From JTS-RE37 sp041743975 (GTDB lineage Bacteria > Bacteroidota > Bacteroidia > Flavobacteriales > Flavobacteriaceae), in assembly GCA_041743975.1 (NCBI GenBank), contig JBGTLT010000066.1:1-64000 (forward strand): 64,000 bases of DNA. Direction: 5' to 3'. Position 1 is the first letter of the stretch. Every line of letters starts with the position of its first letter. The notes under the pieces are model-generated. The model had not been told where the DNA came from, did no database searches, and saw only the letters and a program-made list of their open reading frames with translations. Both the position numbers and the translations under genes were made by a program. This document shows, one piece after another, positions 53,339 to 62,909 of this stretch.

Positions 53339-55750
53339 ATGAAAGTAAAACTACAGTCAAGCGACGATATTTCATTCGATGATTTCAGGGCACAAATACT
53401 CGGCGATTATGAAATTGCGGTTACCAGCAGAGAGTGCAGCCTCCTGGGCCGGCGGGAGGTACTTACCGGAAAGGCCAAGTTCGGCATTTTTGGCGATGGG
53501 AAGGAACTTCCCCAACTGGCGATGGCCCGATCATTCCAGGATGGTGATTTCCGCAGCGGTTATTACCGGGACCAGACCTTTATGATGGCCCTGGGCTTCC
53601 TGGATCCCAAAACTATTTTCCACGGGCTCTATGCCACAACCGACATTGAAAAGGAACCCATGAGCGCGGGCAGGCAAATGGGCGGCCATTTTGGCACCCA
53701 TAGCTTACATGAAGATGGATCCTGGAAGGACCTTACCGCACAGAAGAACAGCAGCACTGACATCTCCCCCACTGCCGCTCAGATGCCCAGGCTTTTGGGT
53801 CTGGCGCAGGCATCCAAGATTTATCGCCACGTCCCGGGAATAGATGCCCGGAAATTTTCCAAAAACGGTAACGAAGTTGCCTGGGGCACCATCGGCAATG
53901 CCAGTACGAGCGAAGGGCATTTCTTTGAAACCTTCAATGCCGCCGGGGTTCTTCAGGTACCAATGATCATCAGTGTTTGGGATGATCAATATGGCATTTC
54001 CGTGCCGGCTAAATACCAGACCACCAAAGAGGATATTTCCTTAGTCCTTAAGGGTTTCCAAAGGGATGAAAACCATAAAGGCTACGAAATTTTAAAAGTA
54101 AAGGGATGGGATTATACAGCGCTCATACATACCTATGAAAACGCCTCGGACATCGCACGGGAAGAGCATGTTCCCGTACTGATCCATGTAACCGAACTGA
54201 CTCAACCCCAGGGACACTCCACTTCGGGTTCCCATGAACGATATAAGACGGAGGAGCGCCTGGAATGGGAAAAAGAAAATGACTGCAATAAACGCTTCAG
54301 GGAATGGATCATTGAAAACAAAATCGCAACTCACGAAGATTTATCGGTTTTGGAAAAATCGGTTAAGAAAGAGGTCAGGACGGCCAAAAAAGAAGCATGG
54401 GAAGAATTTTTGCAGCCCCATAAAATTGCCAAGAAATCCCTGATTGCCATTATGGACACAGCCATTGAAGGCAGCAACCACCGAACTTTCCTCTCCCGCA
54501 TCAAAAATGACCTGATCGCCATAGAAGAACCTCTAAAAAAGGACCTTTTATCCAAAGCAAGAAAAGCGATGCGCTATTTACTTGGCGAAGAAAACCATGG
54601 AAAGGAGGCCCTTCGGGTTTGGATTGCTGATTTTTACAGGGAGCACCAACCAAAGTTCAGTTCCCACCTTTATAGTGAATTGCCCGGAAGGGCCACTGGT
54701 ATCGAGGAAGTAAAACCATCCTATGAGCCAGAAGCGCTGCAGGTGGACGGGAGGGTGATCCTCCGGGATAATTTTGACCAACTTTTCCAAACCTATCCCG
54801 AGTTGCTGATTTTTGGCGAAGACAGCGGAGCGATCGGGGATGTAAACCAGGGGTTGGAAGGCCTTCAGAAGAAGTATGGAGAGCTGCGGCTATCGGATAC
54901 CGGTATCCGTGAAACAACTATTATCGGCCAGGGTATTGGCCTGGCCCTGCGTGGGTTACGGCCCATTGCCGAGATACAATACCTGGACTACATGCTGTAC
55001 TGTATTCAGACGCTTAGCGATGACCTGGCAACCTTGTTATACAGATCAGTAGGGAAGCAAAAGGCCCCCCTTATTGTAAGGACCAGGGGGCACCGGCTTG
55101 AAGGGATATGGCATTCGGGCTCCCAAATGGGTGCCATGGTTCATTTACTGCGGGGGATGTATATTCTGGTTCCCCGGAATATGACCAAGGCAGCAGGGTT
55201 CTACAACACACTGCTAAAAAGCGATGAGCCGGCACTCGTGATCGAAAGCCTTAATGGGTATCGGTTAAAAGAACCAAAACCCACCAATTTAGGAAAACTT
55301 TGCACCCCCATAGGGGTCGTGGAAATCGTAAAACCCGGTACCGATATCACGGTGGTCTCCTACGGGTCCACCCTTCGGATTGTGGAAGAGGTGGCACAGG
55401 AATTAACGGAATTCGGTGTGGACGCAGAAGTCATTGATGCCCAGAGCCTTTTGCCTTTCGACCTCGCACATGATGTCGTTCAAAGCGTTCGCAAAACTAA
55501 CAGGTTGCTGGTAATTGATGAGGATGTTCCCGGTGGTTGCGCCGCGTACCTGATGCAACAAATCGTGGAAAAGCAAGGCGCTTATCAATACCTGGACAGC
55601 GCGCCTCAAACACTTTCTGCAAGCGCTCACCGCCCAGCCTATGCTACGGATGGGGATTATTTTTCCAAACCCAATGCGGAAGATATATTCGAAAAGATCT
55701 ACAGCATCATCCATGAAGCGAATCCCCGCGACTTCCCAAGGCTGAATTGA
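53339..55750 (+). CDS. Second fused E1 alpha/beta 2-oxoacid dehydrogenase, long type
   Basis: This is an 803-residue thiamine-diphosphate enzyme. The alpha half spans about 1-330 with GTIGNASTSEGHFFE and WDDQYGIS in place of the textbook GDG...NN motif. A helical linker of about 130 residues follows. The beta half starts near 470 with DNFDQLFQTYPELLIFGEDS, continues through ETTIIGQGIGLALRGLRPIAEIQYLDY, and ends in a transketolase C-terminal domain. Proteins of this length are a standard Bacteroidota form annotated as 2-oxoisovalerate or 2-oxoacid dehydrogenase E1. Identity with the 658-residue paralogue at 8.6 kb is visibly low, so substrates may differ. Confidence 0.88.
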   Translation: MKVKLQSSDDISFDDFRAQILGDYEIAVTSRECSLLGRREVLTGKAKFGIFGDGKELPQLAMARSFQDGDFRSGYYRDQTFMMALGFLDPKTIFHGLYATTDIEKEPMSAGRQMGGHFGTHSLHEDGSWKDLTAQKNSSTDISPTAAQMPRLLGLAQASKIYRHVPGIDARKFSKNGNEVAWGTIGNASTSEGHFFETFNAAGVLQVPMIISVWDDQYGISVPAKYQTTKEDISLVLKGFQRDENHKGYEILKVKGWDYTALIHTYENASDIAREEHVPVLIHVTELTQPQGHSTSGSHERYKTEERLEWEKENDCNKRFREWIIENKIATHEDLSVLEKSVKKEVRTAKKEAWEEFLQPHKIAKKSLIAIMDTAIEGSNHRTFLSRIKNDLIAIEEPLKKDLLSKARKAMRYLLGEENHGKEALRVWIADFYREHQPKFSSHLYSELPGRATGIEEVKPSYEPEALQVDGRVILRDNFDQLFQTYPELLIFGEDSGAIGDVNQGLEGLQKKYGELRLSDTGIRETTIIGQGIGLALRGLRPIAEIQYLDYMLYCIQTLSDDLATLLYRSVGKQKAPLIVRTRGHRLEGIWHSGSQMGAMVHLLRGMYILVPRNMTKAAGFYNTLLKSDEPALVIESLNGYRLKEPKPTNLGKLCTPIGVVEIVKPGTDITVVSYGSTLRIVEEVAQELTEFGVDAEVIDAQSLLPFDLAHDVVQSVRKTNRLLVIDEDVPGGCAAYLMQQIVEKQGAYQYLDSAPQTLSASAHRPAYATDGDYFSKPNAEDIFEKIYSIIHEANPRDFPRLN

Positions 55751-55806
55751 AATAACAACATTTAAGAAATCCCACTTTTTGTGAGGGAGGGACCCGAATT
55801 AACAAC

Positions 55807-58587
55807 TTAATTTTTCAAATCCGTAGCAGGTGCTTTGACGGCAGGGACCTTTGGATTTCCATCGGCATCTATTTCAATGATATCGTCAAAACCAAGGCCA
55901 TCCAACTTATCTGCTATCTTGGACCGGTCCCCAACCATGAACCAGTTCACAGCTTCCGGTTTTACCACTGTTTTGCTCACTTCCTGTAAATCAGTAAGGC
56001 TAAGGTTCCGAACCGCTGCATCATAATTTTGATAATAATCGTCCGGCAGGTTATATTTTACGATATTCTCCACCGAGTTACTGACTGCATTATTGGTTTC
56101 CCATTGTCCGGGCAGGCTTAACACCTGGTTGGTTTTGACTTTGTCCAATTCGGCCTGGGTGGCCGGCCTGGATCCGACAAATTCGGTTATCTCCTTCCTG
56201 AGTTCGGTAATGGATTCAGCCGATTTATCGGTTTGCACAGGTGCGTACATTATAAACACGCGTTCCTGTTGTGCTCCCATTACAAAGCCGGAAGCCCCAT
56301 AAGCCCAATGTTTGTCCTCCCGGAGGTTCATATTTATACGGGAGGTAAAGTCGCCACCAAGGATACTGACCATTTGTTCAATCGCAATCTGCGATACCTC
56401 CCCGTATTTATTGGTCAGATGCCCCGCAATTATAACGGATTGCTGTGATTCCGGACGGTCCATTAAATACAATGTATTCCGGGTGTTAACAGCAGGTTTA
56501 TTGAAGGCAATGGTAGGGACATCCCCTTTTTTCCATTTTCCAAGCGCTTCTTCCAATTTTGATTTCAACTCCCCCATCTCAATATCTCCGGTAACAATGA
56601 GTGTGGCATTATTGGGTTTTAACCAGGTATCATAAAAATGAGATATATCCTTTATGGTAAGATTCCGGACTGTTTCCTCATAACCGGTGCCGGTATAGGG
56701 GTTGCTATAGGGATGGCCATCCCCATACAGGTATTTGTTCATTACCCTTAAAGCCATGGAAACCGGTTGTGATTTTTCTTTTTTAATGGTATTGATCTGT
56801 TCGGTCTTCAAACGCTCAAATTCCTTATCCGGGAAGGCTGGATTAAGGATGATATCAGCAAACATGTCAACACTGGCGCTAAAACTTGGCTTCAGGGTAT
56901 TCATATAGACATTGGAAAAATCCTGGTCGGAGAAAGTGTTCAAACTGGCTCCCAGCAACTGCAGTTTTTCGTTGATCTCCAGCGAATTCATGGTTTTGGT
57001 TCCTTCATCCAGCAGGTTCATGGCCAGGGCAGCTGTTCCCGGGCTGGCCTGAAAATCCGTTTTATAACCTGCATTGAAAAGCATGTTCATAATTATGGTA
57101 GGGATACCTTCCCTGCGTGCCAGGACCACATTAAGCCCATTGGACAGCACCGTCCGCTCCAGGGCAGGAAATTTGGAACTTTTTGGGGTGCCTACCTCAG
57201 GGATGCTGGACCTGTCTACAGTGGATTCCACTACTGAATATTCCGGAAATGGATTGCATATGATGGTATGCTTCCCTTTGGTCAACCATTTTTGCGCCGT
57301 ATTTTTAAGGTCCGCTACCGTAACTTCCTCCACAATTTGAAGTACCGTTCTGTAATAATCCGGGTTACCGAAATAGGTTTCATTGGAAGCCAGGATATCA
57401 GAAACGCCTCCAAATCCACCTATGCGCTCCATACCTTTGATGAAACCTGCAAAATAGGAGGATTTGGCCCGTTTTAATTCGGCTTCAGTAGGCCCTTCAG
57501 TGACCAGTTTTTCAATTTCGGCCCAGAGCTTTGTTTTTACCTCTTCAGAATCGCCCCCGGGCTTCACATTTGCCCATACAAAGAATTCACTGGCTATTTC
57601 ATTGGAATTTTGGAACGCAACCACAGAACTGGCGATCTGATCTTCATAAACCAGTTTTTTATAAAGTCGGGCATTTTTGCCATTGGTCAGTACAGATGCA
57701 ATAAGATCGAGGTATACATCTTCTGTGTCGCCAAACTGTGGTGTATTCCACGTATGCAGTATGCGGGTTTCAGCGACACGATCCTCATAGACCTGGTAGG
57801 TATCGCCATTGTGTTCCGGGATATCTACTTCCAGCCTTTCGATGGTTGGGCCGGACGGGATGTCCCCAAAGTATTGCAGCACTTTCTGATATACTTCCTG
57901 TGCATTGATATCGCCCGCTATGGCTATAACTGCATTGGCAGCTCCGTAATATCCTTTAAACCATTCCTGCACGTCCTCCAGGGAAGCCGCATTAAGGTCT
58001 TCCATCTCCCCGATCACCGTCCAGGAATAGGGATGGCCTTTGGGATACATGGCTTTGGTTACCATGTCCCATTGTTTGCCGTAGGGCTGGTTCTCACCCT
58101 GCCGTTTCTCGTTTTGCACCACCCCGCGTTGCTCATCCAGTTTGGCCTGGTCTATGGCACCCAGCAAGTGGCCCATCCTGTCAGATTCCAGGAACAGCAC
58201 CTGATCCAGGGCAGCCACCGGGACATTCTGGAAATAATTGGTGCGGTCATTGTTGGTGGTCCCGTTAAGGTCTGTACCCCCGATACGCTCGAGTGCCTGG
58301 AAATAATCGTCATTGAAATTCTCACTGCCATTGAACATCAGGTGTTCAAATAAATGTGCAAACCCGCTTTTGCCAGGTTTTTCATTTTTAGAACCTACAT
58401 GGTACCATACATTGACCGCTACAATCGGGGCTTTATGATCTTCATGTACCAACAGTTTCAAGCCGTTTGGAAGTTCAAATTGTTCATAGGGAATAGTGAT
58501 ATCGGCAGATTTGAATTCAAAATTCTGTGCCTGCACCACTTGAAAGGCGATACACAGGAGAATGGATAGGATAAATGATTTTTTCAT
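55807..58587 (-). CDS. M16-family zinc peptidase, two-domain
   Basis: This is a 926-residue periplasmic peptidase with a signal peptide (ending VVQAQ). The active half carries the inverted zinc motif HLFEH (78-82, in FAHLFEHLMFNGSENF), with the third ligand Glu in DEQRGVVQNEKRQ. The second half, from about 475 (ERTVLSNGLNVVLARREGIPT), lacks the zinc motif, as usual for the non-catalytic domain. These enzymes degrade short peptides inside a closed chamber. It is monocistronic and convergent with the fused E1 gene. Confidence 0.94.
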   Translation of the reverse strand: MKKSFILSILLCIAFQVVQAQNFEFKSADITIPYEQFELPNGLKLLVHEDHKAPIVAVNVWYHVGSKNEKPGKSGFAHLFEHLMFNGSENFNDDYFQALERIGGTDLNGTTNNDRTNYFQNVPVAALDQVLFLESDRMGHLLGAIDQAKLDEQRGVVQNEKRQGENQPYGKQWDMVTKAMYPKGHPYSWTVIGEMEDLNAASLEDVQEWFKGYYGAANAVIAIAGDINAQEVYQKVLQYFGDIPSGPTIERLEVDIPEHNGDTYQVYEDRVAETRILHTWNTPQFGDTEDVYLDLIASVLTNGKNARLYKKLVYEDQIASSVVAFQNSNEIASEFFVWANVKPGGDSEEVKTKLWAEIEKLVTEGPTEAELKRAKSSYFAGFIKGMERIGGFGGVSDILASNETYFGNPDYYRTVLQIVEEVTVADLKNTAQKWLTKGKHTIICNPFPEYSVVESTVDRSSIPEVGTPKSSKFPALERTVLSNGLNVVLARREGIPTIIMNMLFNAGYKTDFQASPGTAALAMNLLDEGTKTMNSLEINEKLQLLGASLNTFSDQDFSNVYMNTLKPSFSASVDMFADIILNPAFPDKEFERLKTEQINTIKKEKSQPVSMALRVMNKYLYGDGHPYSNPYTGTGYEETVRNLTIKDISHFYDTWLKPNNATLIVTGDIEMGELKSKLEEALGKWKKGDVPTIAFNKPAVNTRNTLYLMDRPESQQSVIIAGHLTNKYGEVSQIAIEQMVSILGGDFTSRINMNLREDKHWAYGASGFVMGAQQERVFIMYAPVQTDKSAESITELRKEITEFVGSRPATQAELDKVKTNQVLSLPGQWETNNAVSNSVENIVKYNLPDDYYQNYDAAVRNLSLTDLQEVSKTVVKPEAVNWFMVGDRSKIADKLDGLGFDDIIEIDADGNPKVPAVKAPATDLKN

Positions 58588-58708
58588 GGTGGATTGTTTA
58601 CATTGTAAAGTAAGGATAGGTAAATCTAAGAATTATGTCCCTAATTGGCAATATATAAATTCCCTGTCTTTTCCGTGGTTATCCTTTAGGATTCAGGAGA
58701 ATTAAAGT

Positions 58709-60994
58709 ATGTTTATTCCCGATTTAACAATGGAATTTATGGGACGAATGCAGGCCATTTTAAAGGAATTTTTCTCCTTGTCTGAAGTAACCCTGACCAA
58801 ATTGGAAGGTTACGACAGCTGCAATTATAAAGTTGAAGGAAAACAGGGGACTTTTGTTTTAAAGGAATATGTGTATTCCCCGGAGACCCTGGCCCTGTTG
58901 CATTCGGAAAGCCAGGTTCTGAAAACACTTGGAGATCTCAAAGGATATCAATTCCCACAAACAGTTGATAGTATAGAGGGTGAGGCTTTGGCGGAAAAAG
59001 ATGGCCGGATATACCTTTTGCTTACCTATATCAAAGGTGAATTTCTGGGTGACATCCCGCATTCGACAGCACTCTACCGCTCCTTTGGAAAATTCCTGGG
59101 GCGGATGGATAAATGCCTTTTAGGCAGCTATAAAGTCCCGTTGGCTTTCAAGGCATCAGCCTGGGACCTGAAAAATCTGATGTTAAATTATGAGAACCTG
59201 CCATTCATCCCGGATCCCCGGGACAGAAGCCTGGTGGATTATTTTTTTCTGCAGTTTGATGAAAATGTAGTTCCGGTACAGCATAGATTGCGTAAAAGCA
59301 TCATCCATAACGATTCCAATGACTGGAATATCCTGACGGATACCCAAAAAGTCACTGGCATCATCGATTTCGGGGATATGTGCTATTCATGGCTCATCAA
59401 CGAACTGGCCGTGGGGGTTACCTATCTTATGATGGGAAAAATGGATCCGTTGGCCATTACCGGGGAGGTAATCGGGGCCTATCATAAGATTGTCCCCCTG
59501 GAAAAACAAGAACTGGATGTGTTGTATTACCTGGTAGCCGCACGATTGTGTACCAGCGTGTGCAATTCGGCCTATGCCAAAACCCTGAAACCGGATTCGG
59601 AATATATAACGGTGAGTGAACAGGGGGCCTGGCAACTGCTCAAACAATGGATTGCCATCAACCCGATTAAGGCCCGGGATGAATTTTATATAGCTGCCGG
59701 GTTTGAAATGCCCCCCCGGAAGGAATTGCAGGGGCAATTGCAAAGGAGGTCCAAAGTGCTCAGCAATAGCCTGTCCCTGAGTTATGACACCCCTATCCAG
59801 ATGAACCGCTCGGCTTTTCAGTATATGTATGATACCGAGGGGAATACATTTTTGGACGCCTATAACAACATCATGCTGGCAGGTCACTGCCACCCCAGGA
59901 TTGTAAGGGCAGGGCAACGGACAATGGCCAGACTTAACACAAATACACGTTATATTTACGAGGAACTGGTATCCTACAGCGAGAAACTCCTCGCCAGGTT
60001 CCCGAAACCCCTGAACAAAGTTTTTCTTGTGAATTCGGGAAGCGCTGCCAGTGATTTGGCGATCCGACTCGCCACAATACATACCCGCCGGGATAAAATA
60101 GCGGTCCTGGAACATGGGTACCATGGGAATACCCGGGCAGCTATAGAAATAAGCCATTACAAATTCCACAAGTCCGGTGCTAAGGGGCAAAAGGAATATA
60201 TTATCCCGCTACCCCTGCCAAAGGCCTTTGGATCGGGTTATGCAGATGACGGGGCGGCCGGCAAGCACTTCGCCACGGAGGCTATAGGAAAAATGGCAGT
60301 GCACAGATCCGAAATAGCAGCCTTTATCGCGGAACCTATCGTAGGCTGTGGGGGTCAGGTTCCCCTGCCTGCCGGATACCTCCAGGCCGTTTATCCCTAT
60401 ATTCGCGGTCAAGGGGGTGTTTGTATCAGCGATGAGGTTCAGGTGGGATTTGGCAGGTTGGGCGATTATTTCTGGGGTTTTGAAATGCAGGGGGTGGTAC
60501 CTGACATAGTTATCATCGGCAAACCGATGGGGAACGGGCATCCGATCGGGGCAGTGGTAACCACAGATGCCATTGCCAGAAGTTTTGAAGCGGTCCCGGA
60601 GTTTTTCAGCTCTTTTGGGGGCAACCCGGTTTCCTGCTCTATAGGCGAAGCCGTCCTGGATGTCATTGCTGAGGAAAAATTACAGCATCATGCCAAAACG
60701 GTTGGTGATCATTTAATGTCGCTATTGCAGGGATTAAAAGAAGCGTTCCCTGTTATTGCAGATATCAGGGGCTGTGGGCTTTTCCTGGGGGTAGAAATAA
60801 CAGACCTTGCCGGGAATCCAAATATGGAATTGGCGTCCAGGATAAAGAATGGGCTCCGGGCACGCTATATTTTGGTAAGTACGGACGGCCCATATGATAA
60901 TGTCCTGAAAATCAAACCCCCACTTGCATTTACGCTTGCCGATGCAGAAAAATTAGTTGCGGCTATAGGCCTAATTTTACGGAATCCTGACTAA
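58709..60994 (+). CDS. Fusion of APH-like kinase and AGXT2L-type PLP phospho-lyase
   Basis: This is a 761-residue bifunctional protein. Residues up to about 330 are an aminoglycoside-phosphotransferase fold kinase with the Brenner motif IHNDSNDWNIL (about 200-210) and IDFGD. From about 345 it is a class III aminotransferase-fold enzyme. The PLP lysine is Lys605 in IGKPMGNGHP, a motif shared with human AGXT2L1/AGXT2L2, which are phospho-lyases acting on phosphoethanolamine and 5-phosphohydroxylysine. The likely sequence is phosphorylation of an amino alcohol followed by elimination of phosphate and ammonia. The substrate is inferred and could be hydroxylysine or ethanolamine. Confidence 0.85.
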   Translation: MFIPDLTMEFMGRMQAILKEFFSLSEVTLTKLEGYDSCNYKVEGKQGTFVLKEYVYSPETLALLHSESQVLKTLGDLKGYQFPQTVDSIEGEALAEKDGRIYLLLTYIKGEFLGDIPHSTALYRSFGKFLGRMDKCLLGSYKVPLAFKASAWDLKNLMLNYENLPFIPDPRDRSLVDYFFLQFDENVVPVQHRLRKSIIHNDSNDWNILTDTQKVTGIIDFGDMCYSWLINELAVGVTYLMMGKMDPLAITGEVIGAYHKIVPLEKQELDVLYYLVAARLCTSVCNSAYAKTLKPDSEYITVSEQGAWQLLKQWIAINPIKARDEFYIAAGFEMPPRKELQGQLQRRSKVLSNSLSLSYDTPIQMNRSAFQYMYDTEGNTFLDAYNNIMLAGHCHPRIVRAGQRTMARLNTNTRYIYEELVSYSEKLLARFPKPLNKVFLVNSGSAASDLAIRLATIHTRRDKIAVLEHGYHGNTRAAIEISHYKFHKSGAKGQKEYIIPLPLPKAFGSGYADDGAAGKHFATEAIGKMAVHRSEIAAFIAEPIVGCGGQVPLPAGYLQAVYPYIRGQGGVCISDEVQVGFGRLGDYFWGFEMQGVVPDIVIIGKPMGNGHPIGAVVTTDAIARSFEAVPEFFSSFGGNPVSCSIGEAVLDVIAEEKLQHHAKTVGDHLMSLLQGLKEAFPVIADIRGCGLFLGVEITDLAGNPNMELASRIKNGLRARYILVSTDGPYDNVLKIKPPLAFTLADAEKLVAAIGLILRNPD

Positions 60995-61008
60995 TATCCT
61001 AAAAAAGT

Positions 61009-61016
61009 TATATTTG
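61009..61016 (+). promoter_or_regulatory. -7 box for the DoxX-family gene
   Basis: TATATTTG is an exact match, 25 bases before the ATG at 61042. Confidence 0.65.
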
Positions 61017-61041
61017 TATTGCTAATCAAATCTGTATATCA

Positions 61042-61419
61042 ATGGCTTCCTCACTATGTAATGATGTTGGACTTGCACTGCTTAGAATTTCAGCGTCGGG
61101 ATTCATGCTTACCCATGGTTTCCCCAAATTTCAAAAAATGCTACAGGGCGACTTCGAATTTGCCGATCCCCTGGGGATTGGGGCTGCACCTTCCCTGTTT
61201 CTCATTGTGCTTGCTGAATTCGTATGCCCCATCCTGATCATCATCGGAATTAAGACGAGGTGGGCCGCAGTTCCACCGGCAATTGCGATGGCAGTTGTCG
61301 CTTTTCTCCACCATGCTTCAGACCCCTTTAGCACGAAAGAAAAAGCCTTGCTATTTATGGTGATGTTCCTGTGCATTATCCTTTTGGGACCTGGCAGGTA
61401 TAGTATTGACAAGCGATAG
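61042..61419 (+). CDS. DoxX-family membrane protein
   Basis: This is a 125-residue integral membrane protein with four predicted helices. ALLRISASGFMLTHGFPKFQKML and the central LIVLAEFVCPILIIIGIKTRWAAVP match the DoxX family. The family is linked to quinone or respiratory functions and to oxidative stress, but this member has no known partner. A frame starting further upstream (61019) is out of phase. It ends one base from the end of the convergent holA gene. Confidence 0.87.
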   Translation: MASSLCNDVGLALLRISASGFMLTHGFPKFQKMLQGDFEFADPLGIGAAPSLFLIVLAEFVCPILIIIGIKTRWAAVPPAIAMAVVAFLHHASDPFSTKEKALLFMVMFLCIILLGPGRYSIDKR

Positions 61420-61420
61420 G

Positions 61421-62425
61421 TCAGACTATCTTAGCCAGCAATTCCTTTAACAAATCCGCCTGGGTCATGTTTTGTGCCCCGACCCCTTTTCCCTTCATAT
61501 CCAGTTCGCGTAACCGGGAGATAATTTGGCTGGCTTCCTTCATCGGATAATTCCGTGCCGCAACCTGGAATTCCGATACAAAGAAGGGGTTGATGCGCAG
61601 CACCCCTGCCACATTTTTAGGGGAATGGTCCGTGAGCCCATGGTATTGCAGTAATTGTGCAAAAAAGGTGTGCAGTAAGGAAATAGTCACCACAAAAGGA
61701 TTATCCTTAGGGTTTTGGGAAAAATAGTGAATGATCCTTCCCGCCTTGGCCATGTTGCGTTCCCCAATGGCTTTTTTCAATTCAAAATTATTGAAGTCCT
61801 TGCTGATTCCTATGTACTCCTCAATTATTTCAGGCGTTATCTCTGAGTTTGGGGGTACCACTATCCGCAACTTCTGGAGTTCGTTGCTGATACGGCTGAG
61901 GTCAGTACCCAGGTATTCAACCAACAAGATGGCGGCCTTTGGGGCTATCTGGTATCCCTGACCCTGCAATAGTTTCCGGATCCATTCAGACACCTGGTTT
62001 TCATACAGGGTTTTGCTTTCAAAAACCAGGCCACCAGCTGCGAGGATCGCTTTATGCAATTTTTTGCGCTTGTCGATTTTCTTGTATTTATAACAAAAAA
62101 CGAGGACAGTGGACTTCTGGGGGCTTTGCACATAGGGAATAAACTGATCTATGGTCCTGGCAAGGTGTTGCGCTTCTTTGACAAGGATCACCTGTCTTTC
62201 AGCCATCATGGGATATCTCTTTGCATTTCCTATAATTTCATCCACGGAAGCCTCCCTGCCATACAGTACCATTTGGTTAAACCCCTTCTCTTCCTCTGTC
62301 AGGATGTTCATTTCTATATATTCAGCAATTCTGTCTATATAGTACGGTTCATCGCCCATTAAAAAATAGATTGGCCTGACCTTTCCTGCTTTCAGTTCCC
62401 CGATAATCCGTTTTACTTCTTCCAT
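61421..62425 (-). CDS. holA: DNA polymerase III subunit delta
   Basis: This is a 334-residue AAA+-like subunit of the clamp loader, which opens the beta clamp. The N-terminal pattern PIYFLMGDEPYYIDRIAEYI and the later YLGTDLSRISNELQKL with the C-terminal collar helices fit HolA. There is no Walker A motif, as expected for delta. Length is normal. It is divergent from the HsdR_N-type gene, with 26 bases between the start codons. Confidence 0.92.
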   Translation of the reverse strand: MEEVKRIIGELKAGKVRPIYFLMGDEPYYIDRIAEYIEMNILTEEEKGFNQMVLYGREASVDEIIGNAKRYPMMAERQVILVKEAQHLARTIDQFIPYVQSPQKSTVLVFCYKYKKIDKRKKLHKAILAAGGLVFESKTLYENQVSEWIRKLLQGQGYQIAPKAAILLVEYLGTDLSRISNELQKLRIVVPPNSEITPEIIEEYIGISKDFNNFELKKAIGERNMAKAGRIIHYFSQNPKDNPFVVTISLLHTFFAQLLQYHGLTDHSPKNVAGVLRINPFFVSEFQVAARNYPMKEASQIISRLRELDMKGKGVGAQNMTQADLLKELLAKIV

Positions 62426-62439
62426 CCAAAAAAAATCAT

Positions 62440-62447
62440 CAAATTTG
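62440..62447. promoter_or_regulatory. Palindromic near-consensus -7 box between holA and the nuclease gene
   Basis: CAAATTTG is self-complementary and matches TAnnTTTG at seven of eight positions in either direction. It lies between the two divergent start codons, so it could serve either gene or both in alternation. Confidence 0.4.
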
Positions 62448-62451
62448 CGGC

Positions 62452-62898
62452 ATGCATCCCTTAAATTTCCCGGCCTGCGACTTTCGTTTCAAAAATAGCG
62501 AAAATAAGGTCCTTATTTTTGATGTTGTCCGTAAAAAATTTGTGGTCTTACAACCCGAGGAATGGGTACGCCAGCATGTTTTGCACCACCTGATCAGGGA
62601 TAAGAATTATCCAGCAAGCCACATCAATGTAGAACGGCTTTTAACATTGCACCATCGCAAAAAAAGGTATGATATCGTCGTCTACAACCCCAATGGCGGG
62701 ATTCACCTCCTGGTGGAATGCAAATCGCCTGCAATAAGGATTACTCAGGAGGCATTCGATCAGATAGCCCGGTACAATATGGAATTGAGGGCTACCTATC
62801 TAATGGTAACCAACGGGCTGGAAAACTTTTATTGCCAAATGGATTATCAGGGAGAAAAGTATATCTTTTTGCATCATATTCCTGATTTTAGCCGTTAA
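62452..62898 (+). CDS. Stand-alone HsdR_N-type restriction-endonuclease-like domain
   Basis: This is a 148-residue protein with a PD-(D/E)XK fold like the N-terminal nuclease domain of type I restriction subunit R. Asp74 (RYDIVVYNP) and Glu89-x-Lys91 (LVECKSP) form the D-x14-ExK catalytic motif, and QIARYN is the conserved Q motif. No motor domain, methylase or specificity subunit is encoded nearby. Stand-alone copies like this are common in Bacteroidota and probably act in DNA repair or maintenance, not restriction. Confidence 0.87.
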   Translation: MHPLNFPACDFRFKNSENKVLIFDVVRKKFVVLQPEEWVRQHVLHHLIRDKNYPASHINVERLLTLHHRKKRYDIVVYNPNGGIHLLVECKSPAIRITQEAFDQIARYNMELRATYLMVTNGLENFYCQMDYQGEKYIFLHHIPDFSR

Positions 62899-62909
62899 TT
62901 TGCATCCGC

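Noticed and set aside
55771..55787. Hairpin CCCAC-TTTTT-GTGAGGG after the second fused E1 as a terminator
   Set aside because: The stem is short with a bulge and has no T-tract.
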